DNA from: Leptospira sanjuanensis
Lineage (GTDB): Bacteria > Spirochaetota > Leptospiria > Leptospirales > Leptospiraceae
Assembly: GCF_022267375.1 (NCBI RefSeq)
Contig: NZ_JAIZBH010000002.1
Span: forward strand, 252,001 to 316,000
Reading direction: 5' to 3'
DNA length: 64,000 nt
Part shown: one piece after another, positions 28,330 to 37,257 of the stretch
Layout: each line of letters starts with the position of its first letter
Position numbering within the stretch: position 1 is the stretch's first letter
Translations under genes and position numbers: made by a program
The notes under the pieces: generated by a model
What the model was told of the DNA's origin: nothing
Seen by the model: only the letters and a program-made list of their open reading frames with translations
The model's database searches: none

Positions 28330-30375
28330 ACCGTCAAAGTCTTCCGCAAAAACCCCGAACTCTTCCGCGCCGGTTCCGAAAAAAGAACCGGAAAGAACTT
28401 CCGCTCTCAAATACTTGGCCCGATCCGGAACCGCGAGTCCGACCGCGCTCGCGCTTGAAAACAACGGAAGAGTTTTGGATTGAATCTCGATCCAATCCGG
28501 TCCGAGAAACGCCCAACGAACGTAAACCTTGTCTTCTTTGGAAAGTTTTTTATCCGCGGGAACGAAGGCGCGCAGGTTGATCGGTGCTCGGCTTGCCAAA
28601 ACCCAGGTTGCTCCGGAGGAAAACTCGTGGTAACGAATTCCGTTTTGAACGAGGTTGGCCCGCTTTGCCATCAACTGATAGGATTTCAATTCCGAATAAC
28701 GGAACTCGGGACCGCGCAGATTCGGAGCGATTCCGACTAACGCGTAAAAAAGCACAAAAGTTCCCGCAAGGAGCGCGAAAAGGTTAAACCCTCCCCCGAT
28801 CGCTCTGTGCAATTGCCTCGCCGGTTGATTGGAGGACGTGATGAGCCACAGAACGAAGAATGCGGCGACTCCGCCGGTTCCCGTCCAAGGCATAAACAGG
28901 AAAACGATCGGCAAAAGAAGAAGAACGATTTTCCAGTGATTGCGGAGCGCGATTTCCAAACCGACCCAAACGAAGAATACGACGGAAAAAAGAATCCCTC
29001 CGTCGTGGAACAAAAAGACGAAAGAGTTCAATCCGAGTTCTCGGATTCCTCCCGCGGGAACCGGGTTTGTGGACCTTGAATCGATCCAGTTCAATGCGAA
29101 ACTTCCTGCTCCGTTTCCGATCCAAACGGATTGTTTGACCCAGTTCCAAGCGGATCTGGTTTGGATCCAACCTTCTCCCCAATAGAGTTCTAAAAATCGA
29201 GTCAGACTACCCGCCGGTCCGCGGTAACCCTTGGCCCAAGCCTGATGGAATTCCTGCCAGGGTTCGTAGGCCCACGGAAAGGAACCCATCCAAACGATCA
29301 AGACAACGAACGCGATAAAAACGATCACACAAACGGGAACGTAAGACCATTTCCACCATCGGTTCCGGATTTTTGGAAAGTAAGAAATCGAATACGAGTA
29401 TATGCAAAGAATGGAAAGTAGAATCCACGAACCGGCGCTGAAGTGTGTTCCTAAAATCGCGTACGGGAGAATCAAACCCAGACTCAAAACGATCTTTGTG
29501 GGAATTCTCCAGCCTTTCGAATGAAGATAATGGAAGAAATACGCGATCAAAAGAGGAAACAACCAGCCCAAGGAACCGGTATCGACCAGAAAACCGGCGA
29601 CCGCGTATTCGCCGTTCCACATCGGAGTAAACGGAATCACGGAATGTTTTGTCAAACCCTGAATTAAGAATAGTAGAATATTCAAAAATACTCCCGCAAA
29701 GAGACCTTGTCTCCAATACTTAACGGGAGAATCGCTTTCGTGAGAGGAGGCTTCTTCCGCTAAAAAGTAGAGGATCGCAAGCATCCAGGAACCGATAAAA
29801 TCCAAGCTGAGTCCGAACGCGTATCTTGAACTGATTCCGGGAAGATAAACCGTATCCAGAATTCCGAAACCCTTGAACGGGGGGGCGTTGAAATAAACGA
29901 AAAAGCGCTCTAACAAAAGCAAGCCCAAGAAAAGAAGAATTCCCGTTTTCGGATTCTGATAAAACGGAAGAGCGGATTTATAAGGACGGTTGATGTAAAA
30001 AAAACGGAAGATCGGATCTTCTTCGTTTACCGTTTGGGAGTGAAACGTGGAAATATATTGTCTTAGAAAAATTCCGAAGATCGCACCGGTAAACAATCCG
30101 CTCAAAGAACTCCAAATCACCGTCGAATCGTAGAGAATTCCGGGTAACACGAAGGCTCCGGCCATCGTGAACATTCTTCCCGGCTTGCGATGATAGAGAT
30201 TGGGAATGAATCCGAATAAAAATTGGATCATTCCGATCGCGACGACGCCCGCTCCTTCTGTCGCTCTTACAAAAAGAAAACTGCGGAACAAAAGATAAGA
30301 GGCAAAGGCGCAAAGAATGAGCCCGAAAAACGTGGGAGTTCGAAGGGGTCTGAGCTTATTGAATAATCCGGGCAC
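28312..30375 (-). CDS. O-antigen ligase/polymerase-like polytopic membrane protein
   Basis: The 687-residue protein has about 12-14 membrane helices and a soluble C-terminal domain of about 140 residues. The late loop SVWIGNGAGSFALNWID followed by RELGLNSFVFLFHDGGIL corresponds to the Wzy_C pattern (G-x-G-x-x-x-F then H-N/S with a nearby acidic-Gly) of O-antigen ligases and polymerases, although the usual HN pair is changed. Such proteins join glycan chains at the periplasmic face. The C-terminal domain is beta-rich and unassigned. Its stop overlaps the convergent PrsW gene by 18 bp. Confidence 0.6.
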   Translation of the reverse strand: MPGLFNKLRPLRTPTFFGLILCAFASYLLFRSFLFVRATEGAGVVAIGMIQFLFGFIPNLYHRKPGRMFTMAGAFVLPGILYDSTVIWSSLSGLFTGAIFGIFLRQYISTFHSQTVNEEDPIFRFFYINRPYKSALPFYQNPKTGILLFLGLLLLERFFVYFNAPPFKGFGILDTVYLPGISSRYAFGLSLDFIGSWMLAILYFLAEEASSHESDSPVKYWRQGLFAGVFLNILLFLIQGLTKHSVIPFTPMWNGEYAVAGFLVDTGSLGWLFPLLIAYFFHYLHSKGWRIPTKIVLSLGLILPYAILGTHFSAGSWILLSILCIYSYSISYFPKIRNRWWKWSYVPVCVIVFIAFVVLIVWMGSFPWAYEPWQEFHQAWAKGYRGPAGSLTRFLELYWGEGWIQTRSAWNWVKQSVWIGNGAGSFALNWIDSRSTNPVPAGGIRELGLNSFVFLFHDGGILFSVVFFVWVGLEIALRNHWKIVLLLLPIVFLFMPWTGTGGVAAFFVLWLITSSNQPARQLHRAIGGGFNLFALLAGTFVLFYALVGIAPNLRGPEFRYSELKSYQLMAKRANLVQNGIRYHEFSSGATWVLASRAPINLRAFVPADKKLSKEDKVYVRWAFLGPDWIEIQSKTLPLFSSASAVGLAVPDRAKYLRAEVLSGSFFGTGAEEFGVFAEDFDGLNRVR

Positions 30376-30534
30376 GAATAAAGACGATTTTGTAAAAAGA
30401 TTCAGATTTCAATCGAAAAATGCGTTTGAATCCGTCTTTCGAAAAATTGAACTTCTTCTTATAAGAAGGTGAACAATTCCTTAAGGAAGATAAAATGAGA
30501 GGTTGAAACTAAAAGATCGAATCGAAGAACGAAC

Positions 30535-30990
30535 TCAGTCGTCCATCGAATCCATGTCGGATGGGATTTTGTAGGCGCCGGTAAGACTTCCAGCGTTGCT
30601 TTTGCGCGAGAATCCCTTTCCTTTCGAAAGCGTTTCCGCATATTCCACGGTGTAGCGAGTCCATGGGATCGCTTTCAGGCGTGCGATCGGAATTTTTTTA
30701 CCGGTTCCTTCGCAGATTCCGTAGGTGCCGTCTTCGATTTTTTCTAAAGCAACATCAATTTCGCGGATCGTTTCGATTTCCGCTTCGGAAAGAACCGAAC
30801 TTAAGGTCTCTTCGTTGATTTCCGAGGCGATATCGGCGATATCGCCCATTTCTTTCAGGCCGGACGGTCTGCTGTTGTCTTCCCAATGGGCATACTTTTC
30901 CAAGAGAGCGTTTTTTCTCTCGAGGAGGAGCTCTGAAATTTCTTGAAGAGCTTTTTTGTCGTATGCCGGTGCCGGTTTTTTTGCAGTCAT
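30535..30990 (-). CDS. DksA/TraR-family protein with degenerate zinc finger
   Basis: The 151-residue protein has the coiled-coil part (LLLERKNALLEKY and the acidic ASEINEETLSSVLSEAEIETIREID) and the globular part DGTYGICEGTGKKIPIARLKAIPWTRY. The DksA finger normally has four Cys; here only one Cys remains (GICEG), as in known zinc-independent variants. DksA-type proteins bind the RNA polymerase secondary channel and adjust transcription with ppGpp. The gene follows rpmG by 17 bp on the same strand, so it may respond to growth-rate control. The coiled-coil tip residues were not verified. Confidence 0.82.
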   Translation of the reverse strand: MTAKKPAPAYDKKALQEISELLLERKNALLEKYAHWEDNSRPSGLKEMGDIADIASEINEETLSSVLSEAEIETIREIDVALEKIEDGTYGICEGTGKKIPIARLKAIPWTRYTVEYAETLSKGKGFSRKSNAGSLTGAYKIPSDMDSMDD

Positions 30991-31007
30991 CCTGTTACCT
31001 GGAAATC

Positions 31008-31172
31008 TTAGACCTTAGTTTCCTTGTATTCGGTGTGTTTTCTGCAAAATTTGCAGAACTTTTTAGTAACCAATTTTTCAGTTTTGGCTTTCTTATTCTT
31101 AGTAAGAAGGTAGGTACTTCTTCCTTTCGAACAGCCTGGTTCCTGACAAACGAGCTTGATAATTTCTCTCAT
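31008..31172 (-). CDS. rpmG: 50S ribosomal protein L33
   Basis: A 54-codon gene too short for simple ORF filters. It starts with ATG at 31172 (MREIIKLVCQEPGC), contains RSTYLLTKNKKAKTEKL and ends KKFCKFCRKHTEYKETKV with a TAA at 31008. This is the bL33 layout. The CQEPGC and CKFC pairs mark the zinc-binding (C+) form, so the two cysteine pairs are intact. It is 17 bp upstream of the DksA-like gene. L33 sits near the E-site of the large ribosomal subunit. Confidence 0.93.
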   Translation of the reverse strand: MREIIKLVCQEPGCSKGRSTYLLTKNKKAKTEKLVTKKFCKFCRKHTEYKETKV

Positions 31173-31587
31173 GGCGCTACTGTCTCGATTTCAATAAATT
31201 CCTCATCAGTAGACGGGATAACCCGCACTTTCAGTCCAATTTGTTTGAAAATTTGGAAAGAAAACCCCAAAAACGGCCGTACTGGAGGTTGTATTCTGCT
31301 AGAAAATGGGAGAGGGCTGAAAAATCAAGGAGGATTAGGGAAAATTCTCGAAAAAGAAAGGGTTTTTGGAATTTGGGGATATTTGAACGGCAATCGGAAT
31401 ATCGGATTCCATTACTTTGGGCCGCGGCTTTGACGGAAACCGTCCTTGTACGGGGGAGATCGCTTCATTGAAAATCCCCGTGAAAAATGAAATAAAATCT
31501 GGCCCAAACTTCGTCCATTTGAGTTATTACTAACTAGAACGGTTCGATTTCCTTTTCCCATTTTACCGTTTCAGAACAGATACAATC
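31173..31587. other. Gene-free divergent interval of 415 bp
   Basis: It lies between the minus-strand rpmG and the plus-strand LuxR-type regulator and should hold both promoters. No convincing gene was found: the two plus-strand frames here have no recognisable composition or family. Only short dyads are seen, for example CGGG-ATAA-CCCG near 31220. Confidence 0.4.
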
Positions 31588-32682
31588 TTGGAAATTTTTT
31601 TCGTAGTACCGATCATGGCGGCAATCGCCAACGTAAGTTGTTTAATCGAAAACGTACGGAGGGACCATCCCTTTCATAAATTGATGACGGCGTTTTATCT
31701 GGCGATCGGATTTCAAAATTTTAGCACTGCCGCCATGTGCCTTTCTACGAACGAAGAGACGTCCTTGGCTTGGTGGATTTTTCAATGTCATTCCTTCTTT
31801 TTACTTTCGCCCATACTTGTCGGGATGGCCAGTTTTTCCACAGGCAGGAAAATTCTAAATGTCTATACTTGGATCGTTTTGATCGCCGCAGTAGTCGTCG
31901 ATTTTCTTTGTTCTTCGATGCCTCGCTTATTTATCGTCGAGTTTAGAATGTTATCCTTCGGTTTATCGCCGATGATCTCGCCGTTCGGCGCGGCTTTGGG
32001 GGCCGGAATTCATCTTCTATCTCTTAGCGTCTGTATTTATCTTTTTGTTCGACCGGTTCAATGGAACGTATTCTTTGAGCGGAACTTTTTTGTCGGCGTC
32101 TTTCTCTTGTGGTGGTTCGCTCTCTTTGCGAATTTTTTTCCCATGCACGGTGTCAACTTGCCTCCGCTCCATCCCGTTGCGGACGCCGCGCTTTCCGTAA
32201 CTCTTGCCGTTTATTTGAATCGGTACAATGCGGCAGGTTTCGGTTTCTGGCGTATCCTGGCTAACATTCTGATTTCGATCGCGGTGGGAGTCACGATAGG
32301 AATGTTGTTTTGGCCTGTCTTGAGGTCTATCGCCTATCACGAGTTATACGTGACTGCAATTGCGGCTTTTTGCGCCTGTTCCTTTATTTCCTTTCTTTTG
32401 TTTCATTCTTTTAGAACGGATTCCATTCTTCCTAGGCAGGAATTCAATTTGGAGGGATTCGGACTTTCCAAACAAGAGATCCGAATTTGCGAATTGCTGG
32501 AGGCGGGACACAGCAGAACCTTTATTCAGCTGATCTTGAACGTTTCCAACGGAACGTTGAGAAATCATCTGAAGAACATTTATGCGAAGGTACTGCCCGA
32601 ATCCAAATCCACCGCTAAAGATCAATTGCAGAGATTGACAATTCTTCTTTCCAAACGGAAGGAAGATCGAATTACGACTTAG
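31588..32682 (+). CDS. Membrane-bound LuxR-type transcriptional regulator
   Basis: The 364-residue protein (TTG start at 31588; an ATG at 31615 would remove part of helix 1) has seven to eight membrane helices in residues 1-275. A short linker and a C-terminal LuxR/GerE helix-turn-helix follow: LSKQEIRICELLEAGHSRTFI and NVSNGTLRNHLKNIYAKV. A 7TM sensor fused to a DNA-binding domain would act at the membrane on nearby promoters. The ligand is unknown. It opens the accessory-looking region. Confidence 0.75.
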   Translation: MEIFFVVPIMAAIANVSCLIENVRRDHPFHKLMTAFYLAIGFQNFSTAAMCLSTNEETSLAWWIFQCHSFFLLSPILVGMASFSTGRKILNVYTWIVLIAAVVVDFLCSSMPRLFIVEFRMLSFGLSPMISPFGAALGAGIHLLSLSVCIYLFVRPVQWNVFFERNFFVGVFLLWWFALFANFFPMHGVNLPPLHPVADAALSVTLAVYLNRYNAAGFGFWRILANILISIAVGVTIGMLFWPVLRSIAYHELYVTAIAAFCACSFISFLLFHSFRTDSILPRQEFNLEGFGLSKQEIRICELLEAGHSRTFIQLILNVSNGTLRNHLKNIYAKVLPESKSTAKDQLQRLTILLSKRKEDRITT

Positions 32683-32684
32683 TT

Positions 32685-32951
32685 TTAAAACGAAGCCTTT
32701 GCCGAATCGGTATGACAAAAAACGCAGTTCTTTTTCAGAGAGTCCGGTTTTGATTCACGCGCATTCTCGTTGAGTTGTATGATTCGGATCATTGCTTCGT
32801 TCATACAGACGGATTTTTTTGCGGAGCCGTCCATTATCGTTTTATACGCGGTCACGACCGCGGTTCCGTTTTCTTTCGCTTTCAAGTCGTCAGCGTTTGC
32901 GCTCAATCCGACGAACAAAAGCAAGGCCGCGATTCGATTCGTTTGAAACAT
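32685..32951 (-). CDS. Small exported protein with a CxxCH haem-c motif
   Basis: The 88-residue precursor has a Sec signal peptide (AALLLFVGLSANA, cleavage before DDLKA), leaving about 68 residues. Near the C-terminus it has NCVFCHTD, a CxxCH covalent-haem motif, and another Cys at SVCMNEAM. A Met in that segment might be the sixth ligand. It is shorter than usual cytochrome c domains and the motif is C-terminal rather than N-terminal, so it may be an unusual mini-cytochrome or a chance motif. It is convergent with the regulator gene, 2 bp apart. Confidence 0.55.
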   Translation of the reverse strand: MFQTNRIAALLLFVGLSANADDLKAKENGTAVVTAYKTIMDGSAKKSVCMNEAMIRIIQLNENARESKPDSLKKNCVFCHTDSAKASF

Positions 32952-33174
32952 TTGATTCTAACCATCTCTTTTTGAATCGATTGTAACTCCCGGAGGAACT
33001 TCGTTCAACGCCCAGCTGTCACGGTTTCAAATTTCGGTTCGTTACATTTGTCATGTTTTTTGGTTTATAGGATTTATAACGGAGGATGCGGGTTCTTTTT
33101 CGCGTGAGAAAATAATATTCTTTAGGAACGAAAAGAGAATGATCGATACGAAAAACGGAATGGAAGGAGGGAGG

Positions 33175-33810
33175 TCAATTGCAATCGGAGTAGCGAATAC
33201 CGTTGTTTTTACTTGTAACTTCGACCGAAATTGTTTTTGTTTTAGACAATTCGTTTAAACTTGGGATCGTATTTTTTTCACAAACCCATCCCGCGGTATT
33301 TCCCTGTACATTCAGATTTCCGCATCCTCCCATAAACTCAAGATTTCGCCAGACGAAAACGTTCAAGTTTCGGAAGGGAATGTTTTGGGGACTTCCGTTC
33401 GGAATGTGTACGATTCCGATCTTAAAAGAATTCTCCGCTTGAAACCGATATGTCCATTCGAACTCGGGTTCGGAAACGTTCCCGTTCGTATTGACTCCGA
33501 TCGATTCCGGTATATTGCCGAGTGTTAAGGTGAATTGAACGTGAGTTGCATTGTCCTGTATGTTTCCCGAAATCAAATCGAGATGCCCTATTCCATCCGT
33601 TGACACATTTAAAAAGCCGGCTTTGACATCCCCGCTCGAGTCGGAAAAACTCCAAGGATTTGCGTATTCTCTCGGAGGACAAGGCAGGCTTGCAGTCGTC
33701 AAAAATAAATAAGGAACGTAGTTTTCGGCGACGGGTTCTTCGATCTTGTTTGAAGAACAACCGAACGAAAAACAGACGAGAAAAAATCGAATTAGTATTT
33801 TAGAATACAT
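33175..33810 (-). CDS. Lipoprotein of unknown function, last gene of the exported-protein operon
   Basis: The start at 33810 gives 211 residues with signal peptide and lipobox SFGC; the frame is open far upstream but overlaps the next gene. The body is beta-rich, with FEWTYRFQAENSFKIGIVHIPN and two Cys pairs (PCPP; GGCGN). No family was recognised. Its start overlaps the upstream gene stop (TAATG), so translation is coupled. As the seventh gene of an operon around a secreted SGNH hydrolase, a surface or periplasmic role is likely. Confidence 0.65.
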   Translation of the reverse strand: MYSKILIRFFLVCFSFGCSSNKIEEPVAENYVPYLFLTTASLPCPPREYANPWSFSDSSGDVKAGFLNVSTDGIGHLDLISGNIQDNATHVQFTLTLGNIPESIGVNTNGNVSEPEFEWTYRFQAENSFKIGIVHIPNGSPQNIPFRNLNVFVWRNLEFMGGCGNLNVQGNTAGWVCEKNTIPSLNELSKTKTISVEVTSKNNGIRYSDCN

Positions 33811-34553
33811 TAGATGCTCCAAGGACAAATCGGATACCCGGAGCCGGTTTGATAGGAGCAGGTGATTCCTTTTTGGAAGGTCCCGTTTTTTATATTCTGC
33901 GTTAGGTTGATCAGTTCCGCACTGAAGTTTAAGTCGTTCATGCAGGTTGCGGTTGTTTGAGGTATCAACGCTAGTTCGGCTTCCAAGCCGTTGAGTTGGG
34001 ACAGCTCGTTTCCGTTTAACAGACGTGAAAAACTCCCCGAAACAAAAGGACCGGATTCGAGTCCGAGTCCATTGCACGTTTTCTGATTGGTGAATTGAAA
34101 CTGAGATTCGGTGTTGGCTCCGTCGAATCCGAACGCGTCTTTCCAGAGCATCGAAACCGGCGGTTGAAGGTTGGAATACTTTAAGAATAAGGGCGCAGTT
34201 CCCGCCGCGCAATTGGAGAAGTTGATACTGATGAACGTAAGATCGTCCCTTCTATTTTGAAGCGTTGTCTGTGTTTTGATATTATTGAAAAAATCGAGAT
34301 TGCATCTTTCCTTTTCCAATTCGTAACAGGTCGTGATCTTTCTTCCTGCGACTTGCGTATTGACTAGACATGCTTTCACGTCCGGAACTTCCGGCTTGGG
34401 CACTACATGCAACTGTCTTTCGATCAAGGCGAGTTGGAGGCTGGGATTGGATGCGTTTTCCTGAATACAATGAGATAGGAAAGCCCCGATCATCCCGAGC
34501 GCAACGAGCACGAACTTACGAAACGTCACCAGCACTTTCCGGTAAAGAGACAA
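33810..34553 (-). CDS. Cysteine-containing lipoprotein of unknown function
   Basis: The 247-residue protein has a signal peptide with lipobox AFLSHC. The body has about eight more cysteines (for example KACLVNT, TTCYELEKERCNLDF, KTCNGLG and TCSYQ), suggesting disulfides outside the cytosol, and Gln/Asn-rich loops. No domain was recognised. It overlaps the upstream SGNH gene by 28 bp and the downstream lipoprotein by 1 bp, which indicates a coordinated set. Confidence 0.65.
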   Translation of the reverse strand: MSLYRKVLVTFRKFVLVALGMIGAFLSHCIQENASNPSLQLALIERQLHVVPKPEVPDVKACLVNTQVAGRKITTCYELEKERCNLDFFNNIKTQTTLQNRRDDLTFISINFSNCAAGTAPLFLKYSNLQPPVSMLWKDAFGFDGANTESQFQFTNQKTCNGLGLESGPFVSGSFSRLLNGNELSQLNGLEAELALIPQTTATCMNDLNFSAELINLTQNIKNGTFQKGITCSYQTGSGYPICPWSI

Positions 34554-35941
34554 ATCAAAAGAAGAATGTCGATCGGTTCCGGTTGGACTTCTACGGGTTG
34601 AGGGGTTTGCTCTTCCGGCAAAGGGGTGACCACCGTATCGTTTCCGGGAACGGATACGGCTCCGTTAAAGAGAGGCGGTCCGTTTCTCAACGAATTGTGC
34701 CAATCCAGTTGAGTCACTTTGGAGGCTAATGCCCCCGCCCAAACCGTGTATCCGATGTAGTTCAAATGTCCGACTTGATCCTGATACAGCCAGGGATTGG
34801 CAACCCAACACTGACCGAATTCAAAACAGTCTCTTTGCCGAATAAAAAGATGATACATGGGTAAAAAATGTACATTTCCGTATTTTGAGTTCACCTCCGC
34901 GGCGGTTTGTTCTAACGGCCCCTGTGAAAAGAACATTCCCAGGCTTGTGACCATACTGATGTTGTTTTTGATCGTATGCAGCCACAGCCAATACCATTCG
35001 TCCTGACTCGTGGGCGAGGTGCCCGAGTTTTTGATTTGTATATGCAGCATTTCTAATTCTACGATTCCGGTTTGGATTTGAACCGTCGCCAAGGCGTTGT
35101 TGTATGCCTGTTTGATTCCGATGATTGCTTGTACGAAATCTCCGTGTAATTCATTCATATCGATCGGAATATACAATAGTCCCAACCAACCGAACGGCAA
35201 CACGGCGATCGCGGCTGCCTGGGCTTCTTCATACATTGCCTTTTTTTGTTCTTCGTGTAGTTTACTCATATTGTAGGTGAACATTCCGTCGGGATGGGTT
35301 GCGAGCGGCGTGAAGTAATTGTTCGTATTTCCGAGTGTCGGACTGTAGGAAAGATTGGGAAAGTTTCCCATTACCAAGACATTTTTGTTTCTTCTTGGAT
35401 TTCGGAGTTGATACAGAATCGACTTGGTATTGAAGGAAACCCTGCCGACTACGGCGCTAAACTTCCAAGGCATGAAGGTGAGCATGATGGAGTTATGCCA
35501 GAAATCGTTTCCTCCGATTTCAAAGGCGACGTTGGGTGCGGTTTTGAAATTGAAACGTTGTTCCGGTTTGATCGCGCAAGCTGCAATAAATTCATATACA
35601 TTCTTTGTAGTATATCCGCCTATCGCTAAGTTTTGTACATTCCAGGAAACACCGAAATTCATCAGAGTCAGATATTTATCCCAACCGAAATATCCGTATG
35701 CTCCTTCGTCTACAAAATCTCCTAGACTGTCTCCATACAATGTGAGAAATGTTTTGTCCGGCTCAAAGGATTCAGGATTAGAATCATCGAATTGAGTATT
35801 GCAGTTCGTTTGATTAACAAGATAATCATAGGAATGATTCAGATCCGGTAAAATATATCTAAAGCTATTTTTATCGGCGGAGAGAGATGAATTTAAAAAG
35901 AGAATAGATATCATTAAAATACAGTTTGTTCGAATATTCAT
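34526..35941 (-). CDS. Secreted SGNH/GDSL hydrolase
   Basis: The 471-residue precursor has a signal peptide (ILMISILFLNSSLSA) and all SGNH blocks: LTLYGDSLGDFVDEG (nucleophile Ser), NLAIGGYTTKN (block II Gly), FEIGGNDFWHNS (block III Asn) and DQVGHLNYIGYTVWAG (Asp/His). It is therefore likely an active esterase or lipase. After the domain a Pro/Glu/Val linker leads to an unusual hydrophobic tail, DILLLICLFTGKCW, which could be a membrane-contact or docking element. It is the central gene of a seven-gene operon of exported proteins. The substrate is unknown. Confidence 0.85.
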   Translation of the reverse strand: MNIRTNCILMISILFLNSSLSADKNSFRYILPDLNHSYDYLVNQTNCNTQFDDSNPESFEPDKTFLTLYGDSLGDFVDEGAYGYFGWDKYLTLMNFGVSWNVQNLAIGGYTTKNVYEFIAACAIKPEQRFNFKTAPNVAFEIGGNDFWHNSIMLTFMPWKFSAVVGRVSFNTKSILYQLRNPRRNKNVLVMGNFPNLSYSPTLGNTNNYFTPLATHPDGMFTYNMSKLHEEQKKAMYEEAQAAAIAVLPFGWLGLLYIPIDMNELHGDFVQAIIGIKQAYNNALATVQIQTGIVELEMLHIQIKNSGTSPTSQDEWYWLWLHTIKNNISMVTSLGMFFSQGPLEQTAAEVNSKYGNVHFLPMYHLFIRQRDCFEFGQCWVANPWLYQDQVGHLNYIGYTVWAGALASKVTQLDWHNSLRNGPPLFNGAVSVPGNDTVVTPLPEEQTPQPVEVQPEPIDILLLICLFTGKCW

Positions 35942-35952
35942 TTTTGATTTCC

Positions 35953-36567
35953 TTATTGTGGTGGATCCTGGGCTGTTGGTGTAGTGAAAGTAATATTGCC
36001 TGAGCCGCTCATTGCCGTTATTTTTGAGAAAAAACCAAGGCGTTTTTGTGGTAGTGGTGGTATAGTTAGCCTTAGATCTAAAACTTCTAATTGTCCAGAT
36101 AATCCCGAGTCATCATCGGCTTTGTATTCTTCGGGACTGTTTCCGCAATATGGGCTTGTTAATTTCATGTTTTGTCCTGAAGATTCTTGAATTGTAAAAG
36201 TAAAGTATTCGGCAGGACGCCCTATATAGACTGCATTCAATCTCGCCCTATTGTCAAAGATATACGTATCCCCCGCCTGCATAAACCTTGTGTATGTTCC
36301 GGGTTCCAAGATCGGAATCTGATCTGTGGGAGGACAGAATTGATTGAAATCTAAATTCGGAGCGATAAAGAAAAACCCATACGTAAGTAAGAAATTATTA
36401 TCGATGCCTGCGGTTGTACCTCGATCGAAGTCTTCCTGTTTTAGATTATCACAGTGAGCGCTTAACATGCACGCGATGATTAAAATAAAGATTCGTTTCA
36501 ACATAAGAATTCCGATCGAATAGGGCTGCCACAAAGGGAAAATTCTTTCGAAGAGAAAAGACTTCAT
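35953..36567 (-). CDS. Lipoprotein of unknown function
   Basis: The start at 36567 overlaps the previous stop (ATGA) and has GGAG ten bases upstream. The shorter start at 36504 gives a cleaner signal peptide (MLKRIFILIIACMLSAHC), so either could be used. The mature part has a hydrophobic patch FLLTYGFFFIAPN and a beta-sandwich-like body containing RPAEYFTFTIQESSGQNM. Presence of Gly/Ser-rich turns and a C-terminal NITFTT strand fits a small bacterial pre-peptidase-like or Ig-like fold, but this is weak. It lies 11 bp before the SGNH hydrolase gene. Confidence 0.6.
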   Translation of the reverse strand: MKSFLFERIFPLWQPYSIGILMLKRIFILIIACMLSAHCDNLKQEDFDRGTTAGIDNNFLLTYGFFFIAPNLDFNQFCPPTDQIPILEPGTYTRFMQAGDTYIFDNRARLNAVYIGRPAEYFTFTIQESSGQNMKLTSPYCGNSPEEYKADDDSGLSGQLEVLDLRLTIPPLPQKRLGFFSKITAMSGSGNITFTTPTAQDPPQ

Positions 36568-37244
36568 AAATTTTTCACTCCGCGTTTGATCAATTCCAAG
36601 TTTACCTTCTGCCGGATCGCCACGGCCTTTTCTCTTGCCATGATCAGAAACGATGTAGGGATGCCGGTTGCCGGATCTCCGTAATCCATCATAAACCGAA
36701 TCATAACCAAGCTCAACGTAAAGTTCTCCCGAACCTTGATGAGTTGAGGCACGGTCATACCCGGAAGATCGTTTGCAACCTTTCCGTAAAAAACATCCGC
36801 CGCTTGGCTTTCTTGCTGTAAGATTTGCTGTTCGGTTCCGTAGGTGGGAGTCGGAACCGATTGGCCTTTGAGTTCCGCCTCCACTTTGGCTTCCAGTTCG
36901 GAATCGGACAAAGGGCGATTGAATAAAACGTCTTTCGAAGCCATAGAAGATTCTTTTACGAACTTTTGATCCAATTGGCCGTTTTCGTTCATCATCCGAA
37001 AAGCTTCTTCGATCGAAGCGCGCTCGTTATCCGAAATTGCGGGCAATGTCGCCAACGGTGAATCCGGCGTCGGGGTAGGAATGCCCAGGTCGGAGGGAGA
37101 ATACGGGGTAACATTCGACGCGAACAAAGGGGGAAGCTTGCCCGAGCCCGGTTTGATGCAGGCTGCGGTCGCGAACGAACAGACGATAATAAATATAATA
37201 AAAATTGAATATTTTAGAGATTGAATGTTTCGGTTTTGATCCAT
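36564..37244 (-). CDS. Lipoprotein with helical domain, unknown function
   Basis: The 226-residue protein has a signal peptide with lipobox FATAAC, then a Pro/Thr-rich linker (LGIPTPTPDSPL). A mostly alpha-helical domain with charged heptad-like stretches follows (SDNERASIEEAFRMMN; PQLIKVRENFTLSLVMIR; KAVAIRQKVNLELIKRG). No family was recognised. Its stop overlaps the start of the next gene. The helical content contrasts with the beta-rich neighbours and suggests a scaffold or binding role. Confidence 0.65.
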   Translation of the reverse strand: MDQNRNIQSLKYSIFIIFIIVCSFATAACIKPGSGKLPPLFASNVTPYSPSDLGIPTPTPDSPLATLPAISDNERASIEEAFRMMNENGQLDQKFVKESSMASKDVLFNRPLSDSELEAKVEAELKGQSVPTPTYGTEQQILQQESQAADVFYGKVANDLPGMTVPQLIKVRENFTLSLVMIRFMMDYGDPATGIPTSFLIMAREKAVAIRQKVNLELIKRGVKNL

Positions 37245-37257
37245 GTTCGACCTTCCT

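Noticed and set aside
30963..31433. Plus-strand frame over the rpmG gene and intergenic region
   Set aside because: It reads antisense to rpmG and DksA start and has no recognisable features.
33811..34212. Long N-terminal extension of the lipoprotein at 33175-33810
   Set aside because: It overlaps the coupled upstream gene, while the signal peptide and lipobox begin at 33810.
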